Shown here one piece after another: positions 21,566-30,603 of a stretch of DNA of 32,606 nucleotides; the stretch's first letter is position 1; each line of letters starts with the position of its first letter. The stretch comes from Streptosporangiaceae bacterium (GTDB lineage: Bacteria; Actinomycetota; Actinomycetes; Streptosporangiales; Streptosporangiaceae): contig JAICWX010000071.1 of NCBI GenBank assembly GCA_025934635.1, positions 1 to 32,606 of the forward strand, in the 5' to 3' direction. Position numbers and translations under genes: made by a program. The notes under the pieces are model-generated. The model was not told the DNA's origin and did no database searches. It saw nothing but the letters and a program-made list of their open reading frames with translations.

Positions 21566-22372
21566 GTGGGCTCCGTTAAGAGTTTCGGTGACGTGGCCGT
21601 CGAGGTGCACGATGACTACGTGGCGGTCGCCGAGATCGGGCGGCCGCCGGACAACTACTTCGACGTCGACCTGATCAGCTCATTGGCCGATGCCTACGCA
21701 TGGGCCGATACCGAAGCGGGCGCCCGCTCGATCGTGCTCTGCTCGGCCGGCAAGCACTTCTGCGCCGGGGCCGACTTCGCCGGCCGCTCCGGCCAGGCCC
21801 GCCCGCTCGGGTCCGGGAGCGGATCCGGCCAGGGGGCCGGGGACCTGTACGCCCAGGCGGCCCGGCTGTTCCGGGCCCGGCTGCCGGTGGTCGCGGCCGT
21901 CCAGGGCGCGGCCGTGGGCGGCGGCCTCGGCCTGGCGTGCTCTGCCGACTTCCGGGTCGCCAGCCCGGCGGCCAGGTTCACCGCCAACTTCGCCCGGCTC
22001 GGCCTGCACCAGGGATTCGGCCTCAGCGTGACGCTGCCGGCCATCGTCGGCCAGCAGCACGCCAGCCTCATGCTGTACACCGGCCGCCGCCTGACCGGCG
22101 AGCAAGCGGCCCAGCTCGGGCTCGCCGACCTGCTCGCGGACCCGGCCGAGCTGCGGGCCACGGCGCACGGGCTGGCGGCGGAGATCGCCGCGGCGGCCCC
22201 GCTCGCGGTGCGCGCGATCCGGTCGACGCAGCGCGCCGGGCTGGCCGAGCGGGTCAGCGAGGCGATGGCGGCCGAGCTGGTCGCGCAGGACCGGCTGCGG
22301 CAGACCGCCGACTTCGCCGAGGGCGTGCGCGCCTCCGCCGAGCGCCGGCCGCCCCGGTTCCAGGGTCGATGA
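21566..22372 (+). CDS. Enoyl-CoA hydratase/isomerase (crotonase) family protein
   Basis: A crotonase-fold protein of 268 residues. The oxyanion-hole segments are present: SAGKHFCAGADFAG (first NH donor) and AVQGAAVGGGLGLACSADFRVAS (second). LGLHQGFGLSVTLPAIVG carries the position where hydratases place a catalytic Glu; here it is less clear, so isomerase, hydratase or hydrolase activity is possible. The GTG at 21566 is preferred because a TACGCT -10 box ends six bases before it and the conserved N-terminus begins there (SVKSFGDVAVEV). In-frame ATGs at 21533 and 21542 lie in the operator. Its stop overlaps the acyl-CoA dehydrogenase start (ATGA). Confidence 0.88.
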   Translation: MGSVKSFGDVAVEVHDDYVAVAEIGRPPDNYFDVDLISSLADAYAWADTEAGARSIVLCSAGKHFCAGADFAGRSGQARPLGSGSGSGQGAGDLYAQAARLFRARLPVVAAVQGAAVGGGLGLACSADFRVASPAARFTANFARLGLHQGFGLSVTLPAIVGQQHASLMLYTGRRLTGEQAAQLGLADLLADPAELRATAHGLAAEIAAAAPLAVRAIRSTQRAGLAERVSEAMAAELVAQDRLRQTADFAEGVRASAERRPPRFQGR

Positions 22373-23688
22373 CCAGCCACGCCGGCATCCGGTCGGAGCT
22401 GCGGGCATGGGTGGCGGCGAACTGGGATCCCGGGCTCAGCCTGGCCCGGTGGCGCGAGCTGCTCGCCGATTCGGGCTGGGCCAGTCCGGCCTGGCCGCGC
22501 GAGTGGTGCGGCCGGGACCTGTCACCGGCCGCCGCCGCGGTGGTGGCCGCCGTGCTGGCCGCGGAGGGGGTCCCCGGGCCGCCGGATGGCGTCGGCGTGG
22601 CCCTGGCCGCCCCCGTGATCATCGAGTACGCCGCCGACGAGCTCAAGCGGCGGCTGATCCGGGCCACCGTGACCGGCGAGCTCACCTGGTGCCAGCTCTT
22701 CAGCGAGCCGGGGGCCGGGTCCGACCTGGCCGGGCTGGCCACCCGGGCGATCCGGGACGAGCCCGGCGGCGGCTGGCTGGTGACCGGTCAGAAGGTGTGG
22801 TCCACCGGGGCGGCGACCGCGGATTTCGGCCTGCTGCTGGCCCGCACCGATCCCGCCGTGCCGAAGCACGCCGGTATCAGCTGCTTCGCGCTGCCGATGC
22901 GCCAGCCCGGCGTCGAGGTCCGGCCGCTGCGCCAGATGAACGGGCACGCCTCGTTCAACGAGGTGTTCCTGGACGCCGCGCGGGTGCCGCCCGGCCACCT
23001 GATCGGCGAGCCCGGGGCCGGCTGGACGGTTGCCCGCGCCACCCTGGCCCGGGAGCGCCGCCTGGCCGCGTCGAGGCCCGCGCCCGGCCCAGCGCCCAGG
23101 GGAACAGCGTCGAAGGAAACGCCGGGCGAGCAGCCGGGCCGGGCGTGGCGGGAGGCGATCGCCGAGCGCACCGCCGCGGCCGAGCCGCACAAGTGGTACC
23201 CGCAGCGGGCCGGGCGCCCCGACCTGGTGATAGCGCGCGCCCAGGCCGAGGGCAGGGCGGCCGACCCGGTCGTCCGCCAGGAGATCGCGAAGCTCATCGA
23301 GCTGGCCTGGTCGGCGCGGTGGACGGCGGACCGGGCCGCCGCGGCCCGCGCAGCCGGCCAGCCGCCCGGGCCGGAGGGCTCGCTGGGCAAGCTGGCCAGC
23401 ACCCGCATCGCGCGCCAGGCGGCCCGGGTGCACGCGATGATCGGCGGGCCGCACGCCATGCTGACCGGTCCGGACTCGCCGCTCGGCGGAGTGGTGGCCG
23501 AGATTATCCTGTCGGTGCCGGCCATCTCCATCGCCGGCGGCACCGATGAGATCCAGCGGACGATCATCGCCGAGCGGATCCTCGGCCTGCCACGCGAGCC
23601 TGACGCCGACCGCGACGTGCCCTTCCGCGATCGTGCGTCCGGGATCCGTCAGGCCGGCCGCGGACAGGAGGGCCATGCCGTACCTTGA
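22369..23688 (+). CDS. Acyl-CoA dehydrogenase
   Basis: A 439-residue FAD-dependent acyl-CoA dehydrogenase, the first oxidation step of beta-oxidation-like pathways. Recognisable parts are the N-terminal helical domain with WASPAWPREWCGRDLS, the FAD/substrate segment TWCQLFSEPGAGSDLAGLATRA, and GWLVTGQKVWSTGA. The C-terminal domain has RQAARVHAMIGGPHAML and the closing AGGTDEIQRTIIAERILGLP, typical of the FadE-type proteins common in actinomycetes. The ATG at 22369 overlaps the hydratase stop by four bases (coupled translation). It overlaps the next gene by 14 bases. The segment around residues 225-265 is loop-rich and low in similarity. Confidence 0.93.
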   Translation: MTSHAGIRSELRAWVAANWDPGLSLARWRELLADSGWASPAWPREWCGRDLSPAAAAVVAAVLAAEGVPGPPDGVGVALAAPVIIEYAADELKRRLIRATVTGELTWCQLFSEPGAGSDLAGLATRAIRDEPGGGWLVTGQKVWSTGAATADFGLLLARTDPAVPKHAGISCFALPMRQPGVEVRPLRQMNGHASFNEVFLDAARVPPGHLIGEPGAGWTVARATLARERRLAASRPAPGPAPRGTASKETPGEQPGRAWREAIAERTAAAEPHKWYPQRAGRPDLVIARAQAEGRAADPVVRQEIAKLIELAWSARWTADRAAAARAAGQPPGPEGSLGKLASTRIARQAARVHAMIGGPHAMLTGPDSPLGGVVAEIILSVPAISIAGGTDEIQRTIIAERILGLPREPDADRDVPFRDRASGIRQAGRGQEGHAVP

Positions 23689-24435
23689 CCGGGCGGGAAC
23701 CCGGATCTACTACGAGGTCACCGGGGGACCGGGGGACCGGCCCCCGCTGCTGCTCAGCCACGGCTACGGCGCATCCTCGCGGATGTGGCAGCCGAACCTC
23801 GCGGCGCTGGCCGCCGACCGTACCGTCATCACCTGGGACATGCGCGGCCACGGCGCCAGCGACAGCCCCGATGACCCGGAGCAGTACAGCCACGCGGCCT
23901 GCGTGGCCGACATGGCGGCGCTGCTCGACGCGGCCGGGGCGGAGCGCGCCGTGCTCGGCGGCCTGTCGCTGGGCGGCTTCGTGTCGCTGGAGTTCGTGCT
24001 GGTCCATCCGCGGCGGGCCGACGCGGTGATGCTCTTCGACACCGGGCCCGGCTACCGCAGCGACCAGGCCCGGCAGCGGTGGAACGAGAGAGCCTTCAAG
24101 ACCGCTGACCGGCTCGAACGCGACGGCATCACGGCGCTCGGCGGCTCGGCCGAGGCGGATTACGGTCATCGTTCGGCCCGTGGCCTGGCCCTGGCCGCCC
24201 GCGGCATGCTGGCCCAGCGCGACGGGCACGTCATCGAGGCCCTCGCGTCGGTCAAGGTGCCGGTCCTGGTCCTGGTCGGCGCGCGCGACGAGCCGTTCCT
24301 GGCGGCCGCCGACTACGTCACGGCCAAGATCCCGGGCGCCGTCAAGGTGGTAGTACCTGACGCCGGCCACATCAGCAACGCCGACCAGCCAGCCCTGTTC
24401 AACCAGGCCGTGCGGGAATTCCTCGGCGGCCTGGG

Positions 24436-24439
<4 letters not shown>
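23675..24439 (+). CDS. Alpha/beta hydrolase
   Basis: A 254-residue alpha/beta hydrolase. The oxyanion motif is LLLSHGYGASSRMW, the nucleophile elbow GGLSLGGF, the acidic residue probably in VGARDEPFL, and the His in PDAGHISN. It belongs to the 3-oxoadipate enol-lactonase/esterase-like group; in this operon it may be a thioesterase or lactonase, but the substrate is unknown. AGGAGG precedes the ATG at 23675, inside the end of the dehydrogenase gene, so it is the third gene of the TetR-controlled operon. Its last four bases overlap the end of the convergent CoA-transferase gene. Confidence 0.9.
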
Positions 24440-25647
<1,208 letters not shown>

Positions 25648-25659
<12 letters not shown>

Positions 25660-25672
25660 GTCGACAACTCTA
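25648..25672 (-). promoter_or_regulatory. Regulon operator 3 and -10 box (CoA-transferase promoter)
   Basis: On the minus strand GTCGACATGGATGTCGAT (25665-25648) is the same palindrome as at 20752 and 21536. It lies just downstream of TAGAGT (25667-25672) and covers the start codon, so a bound repressor would block initiation. Confidence 0.75.
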
Positions 25673-25676
25673 AGCA

Positions 25677-25688
25677 GTAACGCGTTAC
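25677..25688. promoter_or_regulatory. 12-bp palindrome between CoA-transferase and secreted protein
   Basis: GTAACGCGTTAC is a perfect palindrome in the 140-base AT-rich divergent region, next to the CoA-transferase -10 box. It could be a second operator; the regulator is unknown. Confidence 0.35.
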
Positions 25689-25799
25689 GACTCGATACCG
25701 CTTAGCTGTTAAGAGCTGATTACGGCAAAAAAAGCGCATTGATGGAGAAAGATGTGGCCTGGCATCAGCTGAGTAAGTAAAGCGGACGGGAGTGAGGCC

Positions 25800-26903
25800 A
25801 TGCACTTTAACCTCGGGAGGGCAGTCGGGATCGTAACTCCCGTGCTGCTGGGGAGCATTCTGGTGGCGGGCGCGGCGGCACTGCCCGCCAAGGCCCAGAC
25901 GTGGCAGGACACGGCGCTGGCGGCGGGCGCGGTGCAGGTATCCACGTTCAGCGGCGCCGGCCTCGCGGCCGCCAACGGCGACGGCATCATCAAGCTGACG
26001 GGGACCGGCGTGACCTGGTCGCTGCACGGCACGGTGCCGCTCGGCGTGACCCTGTCCGGCACGACCATCAGCTACTCGGGCGGCGCGGTCACCAACGCCG
26101 GCACGATTGCGGTCGACGCCACCGACGGCACCGGCAACGTCCAGGCCCTCGAGATCCCCATCGCGCTCGCGTCCAAGTCGATCCAGGTGGGCGGCACGGT
26201 CGTCAAGGTGTCCCTGTCCGCCCTGGCCGACACGAACACGCTGGGCACGGTGAAGTTCAGCGCGACCAGCACGAAGAGCGCCGACACGGTCAACTTCGCC
26301 GAGACGTCGCTGCCGACCGGGCTGACGTCCGGTAACCCGGTGCTGACCTACGTCGGCGGGACGGCCGCTCCCGGCACCTACACCGGGGTCGTGGTCACCG
26401 CGACCGACGCCGACGGCGCCTCGCTGCACGGCACCTTCACCCTCACCGTCCAGGCCAACTCGGTCACTGACGCAGGCGACATGGTCAACCCGTACGGGAA
26501 CGGGTTCGACGTCTTCCGGCAGGCCAGGCACGCCGGCGCGAAGGTCGTCGGCTGGACCGCCACCCAGTCCGACCCGGCCACGCACTTCCTCCGCAGCAAT
26601 GGCGCCCACGCCGGTGCCTTCCGGTTCGAGTACGCGCCGAACGGCTCGGGCTCCGGGCTCTGCGTGTCGGACCCCGGCGGCGGCTGGAAGTCCGACCCGC
26701 TGCGCGACGGCCTGATCCTCACCAACTGCAACAGCGGCCCGTTCCAGCAGTTCGTCCCGCAGTCCAACGGCACGCTGCGCAACCTGGCGACCGGGCTGTA
26801 CGTCAACCCGAACGGCACCGGCTCGCAGCTGCGCGGGGCCGCCGCCCCCACCAAGTGGGGCGGCTCCAAGTACAGCTGGAAGGAACTCGCCAACCTGCCG
26901 TAG
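25800..26903 (+). CDS. Secreted protein with Ig-like repeats and a trefoil-like C-terminus
   Basis: A 367-residue exported protein. Residues 1-32 form a Sec signal peptide (hydrophobic core GIVTPVLLGSILVAGAAAL, cleavage likely after PAKA). Two cadherin/putative-Ig-like modules follow, about 66-124 (PLGVTLSGTTISYSGG, GTIAVDATDGTGN) and about 129-218 (LPTGLTSGNPVLTYVGG, YTGVVVTATDADG). Residues 226-367 resemble a single-copy ricin-like trefoil domain: CVSDPGGGW, LTNCNSGPFQQFV, LRNLATGLYV. No catalytic motif is visible, so it is probably an adhesive or carbohydrate-binding surface protein. The ATG at 25800 has GGGAG upstream, and a strong terminator follows. It is not in an operon. Confidence 0.8.
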   Translation: MHFNLGRAVGIVTPVLLGSILVAGAAALPAKAQTWQDTALAAGAVQVSTFSGAGLAAANGDGIIKLTGTGVTWSLHGTVPLGVTLSGTTISYSGGAVTNAGTIAVDATDGTGNVQALEIPIALASKSIQVGGTVVKVSLSALADTNTLGTVKFSATSTKSADTVNFAETSLPTGLTSGNPVLTYVGGTAAPGTYTGVVVTATDADGASLHGTFTLTVQANSVTDAGDMVNPYGNGFDVFRQARHAGAKVVGWTATQSDPATHFLRSNGAHAGAFRFEYAPNGSGSGLCVSDPGGGWKSDPLRDGLILTNCNSGPFQQFVPQSNGTLRNLATGLYVNPNGTGSQLRGAAAPTKWGGSKYSWKELANLP

Positions 26904-26924
26904 CTCAAGGCGAAACACCAGACC

Positions 26925-26953
26925 GGGGAGGGACCGAACGAGGTTCCCTCCCC
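26925..26953 (+). terminator. Terminator hairpin after the secreted-protein gene
   Basis: GGGGAGGGA (26925-26933) and TCCCTCCCC (26945-26953) form a perfect 9-bp GC-rich stem with an 11-base loop, 21 bases past the stop codon. No U-tract follows. Confidence 0.8.
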
Positions 26954-27004
26954 GCGTCATGTCCGGGACTCGTCCGGCGGCGCACCGCCCGGTGCAGTTC
27001 CTTA

Positions 27005-27063
27005 AACGACACGAAGACCGGTGAACCGTTCGTCACTATGTGTCGTTATAAGATTACATAGTG
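27005..27063. other. Two overlapping, mutually exclusive hairpins in an AT-rich island
   Basis: AACGACAC (27005-27012) pairs with GTGTCGTT (27040-27047), and CACTATGT (27034-27041) pairs with ACATAGTG (27056-27063). Both are perfect 8-bp inverted repeats, and they share bases 27040-27041, so only one can form at a time. The stretch is much richer in A/T than its surroundings. It lies in the 234-base convergent gap between the secreted protein and the Sua5-like gene, where no coding gene is visible. It may be an attenuator-like structure, a protein-binding site, or a remnant of inserted DNA. Confidence 0.5.
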
Positions 27064-27137
27064 TGTTGAACTCGGCTGCCGGGGCTGGGGGAAACCGGAC
27101 CCGGAAGGAAGCCTGATGCGTGACACCTGGACCTGAG

Positions 27138-27758
27138 TTACTCGAAACCGGACGTGTCGCCTGCTCCCCGGCGGACGATCTCGGGCTCGGATGAGGAGAA
27201 GTCGATCACCGTGGTCGGCTCGGTGCCGCAGTCGCCCGAGTCGACCACCGCGTCCACGGCGTGCTCGAGTTCCTCGGCGATCTCCCAGCCCTGCGTCATC
27301 GGCTCGTCGTGGCCGGGCAGCAGCAGGGTGCTCGAGACCAGCGGCTCGCCGAGCTCGGCGAGCAGTGCCTGGGCGGTCACGTGGCGCGGGATCCGCACCC
27401 CGGCGGTCTTCTTCTTCGGGTGCTGCAGGATGCGCGGCACCTCCTTGGCCGCGGGCAGGATGAAGGTGTAGCTGCCCGGGGTGGCCGCCTTGATCGCCCG
27501 GAACACCGGGTTCGGCACGTAGACGAACTGGCCTAGCTGCGCGAAGTCCTGGCACACCAGCGTGAGGTGGTGCCGGTCGTCGAGCCCGCGGATCGCCCTG
27601 ATCCTGGCCATGCCGTCCTTGTTGCCGAGCTGGCAGCCGAGCGCGTAGCACGAGTCCGTCGGGTAGGCGATCACGCCGCCCGCACGGACGATGTCGGCGG
27701 CCTGGGCAATCGCGCGCGGCTGCGGGTTGTCCGGATGGACGCTGATGTACTTGGCCAT
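27138..27758 (-). CDS. Sua5/YciO/YrdC-family L-threonylcarbamoyladenylate synthase-like protein
   Basis: A 206-residue protein of the YciO branch of the YrdC fold. Motifs include GGVIAYPTDSCYALGCQLGN (nucleotide/threonine pocket), RIRAIRGLDDRHHLTLVCQD, PGSYTFILPAAKEVPR and KKKTAGVRIPRH. YrdC proteins make threonylcarbamoyl-AMP for the t6A base of tRNA; the YciO branch has weaker or uncertain activity and lacks the Sua5 extra domain. The ATG at 27758 overlaps the stop of the preceding hydrolase by one base (TAATG), so it is translationally coupled and the last gene of the monooxygenase-hydrolase operon. An in-frame start farther upstream (27854) would lie inside the hydrolase gene. Confidence 0.88.
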   Translation of the reverse strand: MAKYISVHPDNPQPRAIAQAADIVRAGGVIAYPTDSCYALGCQLGNKDGMARIRAIRGLDDRHHLTLVCQDFAQLGQFVYVPNPVFRAIKAATPGSYTFILPAAKEVPRILQHPKKKTAGVRIPRHVTAQALLAELGEPLVSSTLLLPGHDEPMTQGWEIAEELEHAVDAVVDSGDCGTEPTTVIDFSSSEPEIVRRGAGDTSGFE

Positions 27759-28564
27759 TACCGCGGGAGGAAATCGAGTAGCAGCGAGTTGACCTGGTCC
27801 GGGGCCTCCAGTTGCATCCAGTGGCCCGGGCCGTCGAGCCGTTCGTACCGCCACGGGCCCGCTACGTTCTTGGCCGAATCGGTCATCTGCACCTCGGTCA
27901 GCGCGAAGTCTCCGGTGCTCCAGATGCCCATCGTGGGCGCCTGCACCGGCGGCAGCTCAACCGGCGGTCCCACCCAGGTCTCCGGCCCGACGTTGGCCCG
28001 GTACCAGTTCAGGCCGGGAACGAGCGAGCCGTTCGCCGCCATGTCGGCGGCCGCCTGATCGCCGTCGGGATGGCCCCGCCGGAGGTTGGCCCAGTTGTCG
28101 TCGGTCAGCCAGCGCTCGGCGACGCCCGGGAACTGGAACAGCAGCATGTACCACGACTTCTGGCGCTGCTCCAGCGTGCGGCGCAGGGTGGACGGGTGGC
28201 CGACGGACAGGACCGCGAGATGGTCGACGTTGCCGGGCGCGAAGGAGGCGAGGGCCCAGGCCAGCGCCGCGCCCCAGTCGTGGCCGACGATGTGGGCCCG
28301 GTCGATCCCCTCTGCGGCGAGGACCGCCAGCACGTCCCCGGCCAGCAGGGGCAGCGCATAGGCCTCGACCGCCTCCGGCTTGCCGGAGCGCCCGTAGCCG
28401 CGCAGATCGGGGACGACTACCCGGAACCCGGCCTCGGCCAGCGCCGTCACCTGATGCCGCCACAGCCGCCCGGAATCGGGAAAGCCGTGCAGCAGCACGA
28501 CCGGCCGTCCCTGCCCGGTCACCTCGTACTCGATACCGACCCCGTCGACGTCCACCCGGCTCAT
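27758..28564 (-). CDS. Epoxide hydrolase-like alpha/beta hydrolase
   Basis: A 268-residue alpha/beta hydrolase of the epoxide hydrolase/haloalkane dehalogenase branch. The nucleophile is an Asp (D96 in IVGHDWGAALAWA), the oxyanion segment is LLHGFPDSGRLW, the acid probably lies in STGDFALTE, and the His in DGPGHWMQLE. The cap region contains WYMLLFQFPGVAE, with aromatic residues of the kind that polarise an epoxide ring. The substrate is unknown. The ATG at 28564 is 18 bases after the monooxygenase stop, and its stop overlaps the Sua5-like start. A monooxygenase followed by an epoxide hydrolase suggests successive oxidation and ring opening of an organic compound. Confidence 0.9.
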   Translation of the reverse strand: MSRVDVDGVGIEYEVTGQGRPVVLLHGFPDSGRLWRHQVTALAEAGFRVVVPDLRGYGRSGKPEAVEAYALPLLAGDVLAVLAAEGIDRAHIVGHDWGAALAWALASFAPGNVDHLAVLSVGHPSTLRRTLEQRQKSWYMLLFQFPGVAERWLTDDNWANLRRGHPDGDQAAADMAANGSLVPGLNWYRANVGPETWVGPPVELPPVQAPTMGIWSTGDFALTEVQMTDSAKNVAGPWRYERLDGPGHWMQLEAPDQVNSLLLDFLPR

Positions 28565-28582
28565 GGGTCCTCAACCTACTCC

Positions 28583-29926
28583 TCACCTGGCCGGCCTGGA
28601 CACTGCTGGCCGAGGCACTGCTGGCCGGGGTAGGCCGGCATGCTCCCGCAGGGTCGTGCCGGCGTACTCGGTCCGGGCCAGGCCCTGCTTTTGCAGGATG
28701 GGCACCACGTGGTCGACGAACGCGGTCAGCTGGCCGGGCAGGACGTTGGGCATGAGGGTGAACCCGTCCGACGCTCCCGCCTCGTGCCAGCCGGCGATGA
28801 GCTGGGCCAGCTTCTCCGGGGTACCGGTGAAATCGAGGCCGCCGGGCAGCGCCGACAGCTTCTGCGCGATGGCGCGGAAGGTGGCCGCCGGGTCCTGCCC
28901 GGCCATCGTGTAGATGGACGCGCCGAAGCTCGTCTTGGGCGCGCTGGCCAGCAGGCCGGCCGGGAACGGCGCGTCGGGGTCGATGGCCGTGTAGTCCAGG
29001 CCGGCCAGGTTGGCCAGGTTGCGCCAGCGGAACTCGCCGCTGGCCGCCTCCTCGAGCTCGTCCTTGAGCGCGGCGGCCTCGGCGTCGCTGCCGGCCAGGA
29101 GGAAGGACAGGCCGGGCAGCACCCGGACGTGCTCCGGGTCGCGCCCGAACCCGGCCGCCTGCGACCTCAGGTTCTGCCGGAACGCGATCCCGGCGCTGAT
29201 GTCGGCCACCGGCGTGAACACCGCGTCGGCGTACCGGGCGGCCAGCGCGATGCCAGGCCCGGACGAGCCGGCCTGGGTCAGGAACGGGTGGCCCTGCGGC
29301 GACCGGGGGAGCGGGAGGTAACTGGCGACGTCGAAGTAGGTGCCGTGGTGCCGCGGCGGGTGCAGCCGGGCCGGGTCGGCCCACTGCCCGGTCAGCCGGG
29401 ACATGACCGCGGCGCCGTCCTCCCAGGCGTCCCAGAGCTTGAGCACGACCTCCACGTACTCGCCGGCCCGGTCGTACCGGTCCGCCGCCGGCGGGTGCGG
29501 CTGGTCGCCGAAGTTGCCGGCCGCGGCGGGCTCGACCGTGGTGACGATGTTCCAGCCGGCCCGTCCGTGGCTGAGGAAGTCCAGCGTGGCCACCCGCCGG
29601 GCCACGTCCCACGGGAAGCTGTAGGTGGTCGACGCGGTGGCGATCAGCCCGACCTGCTCGGTCGCGGTGGCCACCGACGAGAGCAGCTGGAGCGGGTCCA
29701 GCGCGGCGCCGGGCAGGAACTCGGACCGGAACTCCGCCACCCCGGGGCTGTCGGGCAGGAAGATCGAGTCGAGGATGCCGCGTTCGGCCGTCCGGGCCAG
29801 GTCGATGTAATGGCGCGGATCCAGCACGCTGGCCGGGTCGGCGGCCGAGACCCGCCAGGCCGCCTCGTGGTAGCCCGAGTTGCGCAGGTAGACGTTCAGG
29901 TTCAGGTAGCGGCGTTCCGCGGTCAA
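28583..29926 (-). CDS. Luciferase-like FMN-dependent monooxygenase (NtaA/DszA type)
   Basis: A flavin monooxygenase of about 447 residues, using FMNH2 from a partner reductase. It shows the NtaA/SnaA/DszA signature: LNVYLRNSGYHEAAWR near the N-terminus, DSIFLPDS, TYSFPWDVARRVATLDFLS, GRAGWNIVTT, HPFLTQAGSSGPGIALAARYADAVF, and a C-terminal TGTPEKLAQLI helix. Relatives oxidise nitrilotriacetate, sulfones or long-chain substrates. GGAGG at 29938-29934 suits a TTG start at 29926; the ATG at 29941 lies on top of that site and lacks its own. The C-terminus ends with a Pro-Arg repeat (RPAVPRPAVSRPAR). It heads an operon with the hydrolase and Sua5-like genes, and the two-hairpin repeat lies 150-275 bases upstream. 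Confidence 0.88.
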   Translation of the reverse strand: MTAERRYLNLNVYLRNSGYHEAAWRVSAADPASVLDPRHYIDLARTAERGILDSIFLPDSPGVAEFRSEFLPGAALDPLQLLSSVATATEQVGLIATASTTYSFPWDVARRVATLDFLSHGRAGWNIVTTVEPAAAGNFGDQPHPPAADRYDRAGEYVEVVLKLWDAWEDGAAVMSRLTGQWADPARLHPPRHHGTYFDVASYLPLPRSPQGHPFLTQAGSSGPGIALAARYADAVFTPVADISAGIAFRQNLRSQAAGFGRDPEHVRVLPGLSFLLAGSDAEAAALKDELEEAASGEFRWRNLANLAGLDYTAIDPDAPFPAGLLASAPKTSFGASIYTMAGQDPAATFRAIAQKLSALPGGLDFTGTPEKLAQLIAGWHEAGASDGFTLMPNVLPGQLTAFVDHVVPILQKQGLARTEYAGTTLREHAGLPRPAVPRPAVSRPAR

Positions 29927-30091
29927 CGGGGATCCTCCCATGAGTAGCTGTATTCGATATCCTCACATGCCCAGCGCTGCCTTCGCCGGCCAGGACATCG
30001 ACACGGCGGTCTTCCACCCCGACCAGCCCAGCTGTGGCTCTTCCGCAGCAAAGGATCCACTGGCCCGCAGCCCGGATCCCGCCCTCAGCCG

Positions 30092-30217
30092 CCGCATCCG
30101 CACCACATCTCACACCCGTCACCGCCCCGGCCCTCACCTGCTCCCGGCAAACGACATCGATGCTCCATCAATGTCGCAATGGCAGCATCAATGCTCCATC
30201 AATGCCGTTACCGCGCC
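30092..30217 (-). repeat. Two-hairpin dispersed repeat, copy 2
   Basis: A second copy of the element at 1398-1523, with the same order and spacing. Hairpin 30152-30176 is identical in sequence to 1459-1483; a 6-base linker follows, then hairpin 30183-30207. CATCRATG boxes start at 30155, 30166, 30186 and 30197, giving the same 0/+11/+31/+42 layout as copy 1. Upstream, CACCCGT-ACC and CCCGGCAA blocks are also shared. As minus-strand RNA, the 11-bp stem at 30183 keeps all pairs with three G-U wobbles. It precedes the minus-strand monooxygenase operon, as copy 1 precedes the YciI-like gene. Not coding: stops interrupt the frame that is open in copy 1. Confidence 0.7.
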
Positions 30218-30603
30218 CAGCCGGGCCGCCCGGGATACGGCAGGCTGACACCACAGGTCACCACTGGCACCACCCGCCACCGAGCCTGACGCTAAGGGGC
30301 CGGGAATGGCGCTGGCGTCATCCATCCGGGCCATCATGCCGCTTCAGCCAGCGCTTCTTCCCGCCGTGAACCAGGAGAATCTTGCCGATTTATTACGCGG
30401 TAATCCGGGCCTGAACGTGTCGATCATGCGGGCCGTATCTCGAAGTGAGCGGCTAGTAACGCACTGCCAATATAGGTCCCGAGCCTATCGGCACCGCATC
30501 GACGATCACCAGTTTTGATGACCGCCGCCGGGCCGGTAAATGGCGCGGCGCTAGCCCCTTGCTCATAAATGCGCGCCGGGCGTCGAAACGAAAAGGGAGT
30601 GCT
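30218..30603 (+). promoter_or_regulatory. Long leader/promoter region of the LysM gene
   Basis: 386 bases without a convincing gene, more AT-rich than the flanks. Possible structures are GCGCTGGC (30309-30316) with GCCAGCGC (30347-30354), ATTAC-GCG-GTAAT (30392-30404), and ATAGG (30474-30478) with CCTAT (30486-30490). Actinomycete cell-wall hydrolase genes with LysM or Rpf domains often carry a c-di-AMP (ydaO-type) riboswitch here, but I do not find its conserved blocks. Promoter position unknown. Confidence 0.35.

Noticed and set aside
25737..25756. CATTGATGGAG followed by GATGTGG, resembling half of the two-hairpin element, upstream of the secreted-protein gene
   Set aside because: Only the first 11 bases match; the second arm does not pair and there is no second hairpin. 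A single half-match can occur by chance.
27116..27136. Six-codon frame (MRDTWT) after GGAAGGA in the convergent gap
   Set aside because: Too short to evaluate, and it points into the end of the opposing Sua5-like gene.
30306..30518. 70-codon frame in the leader of the LysM gene
   Set aside because: No ribosome site, no domain and atypical composition; the region is better explained as a promoter/leader.
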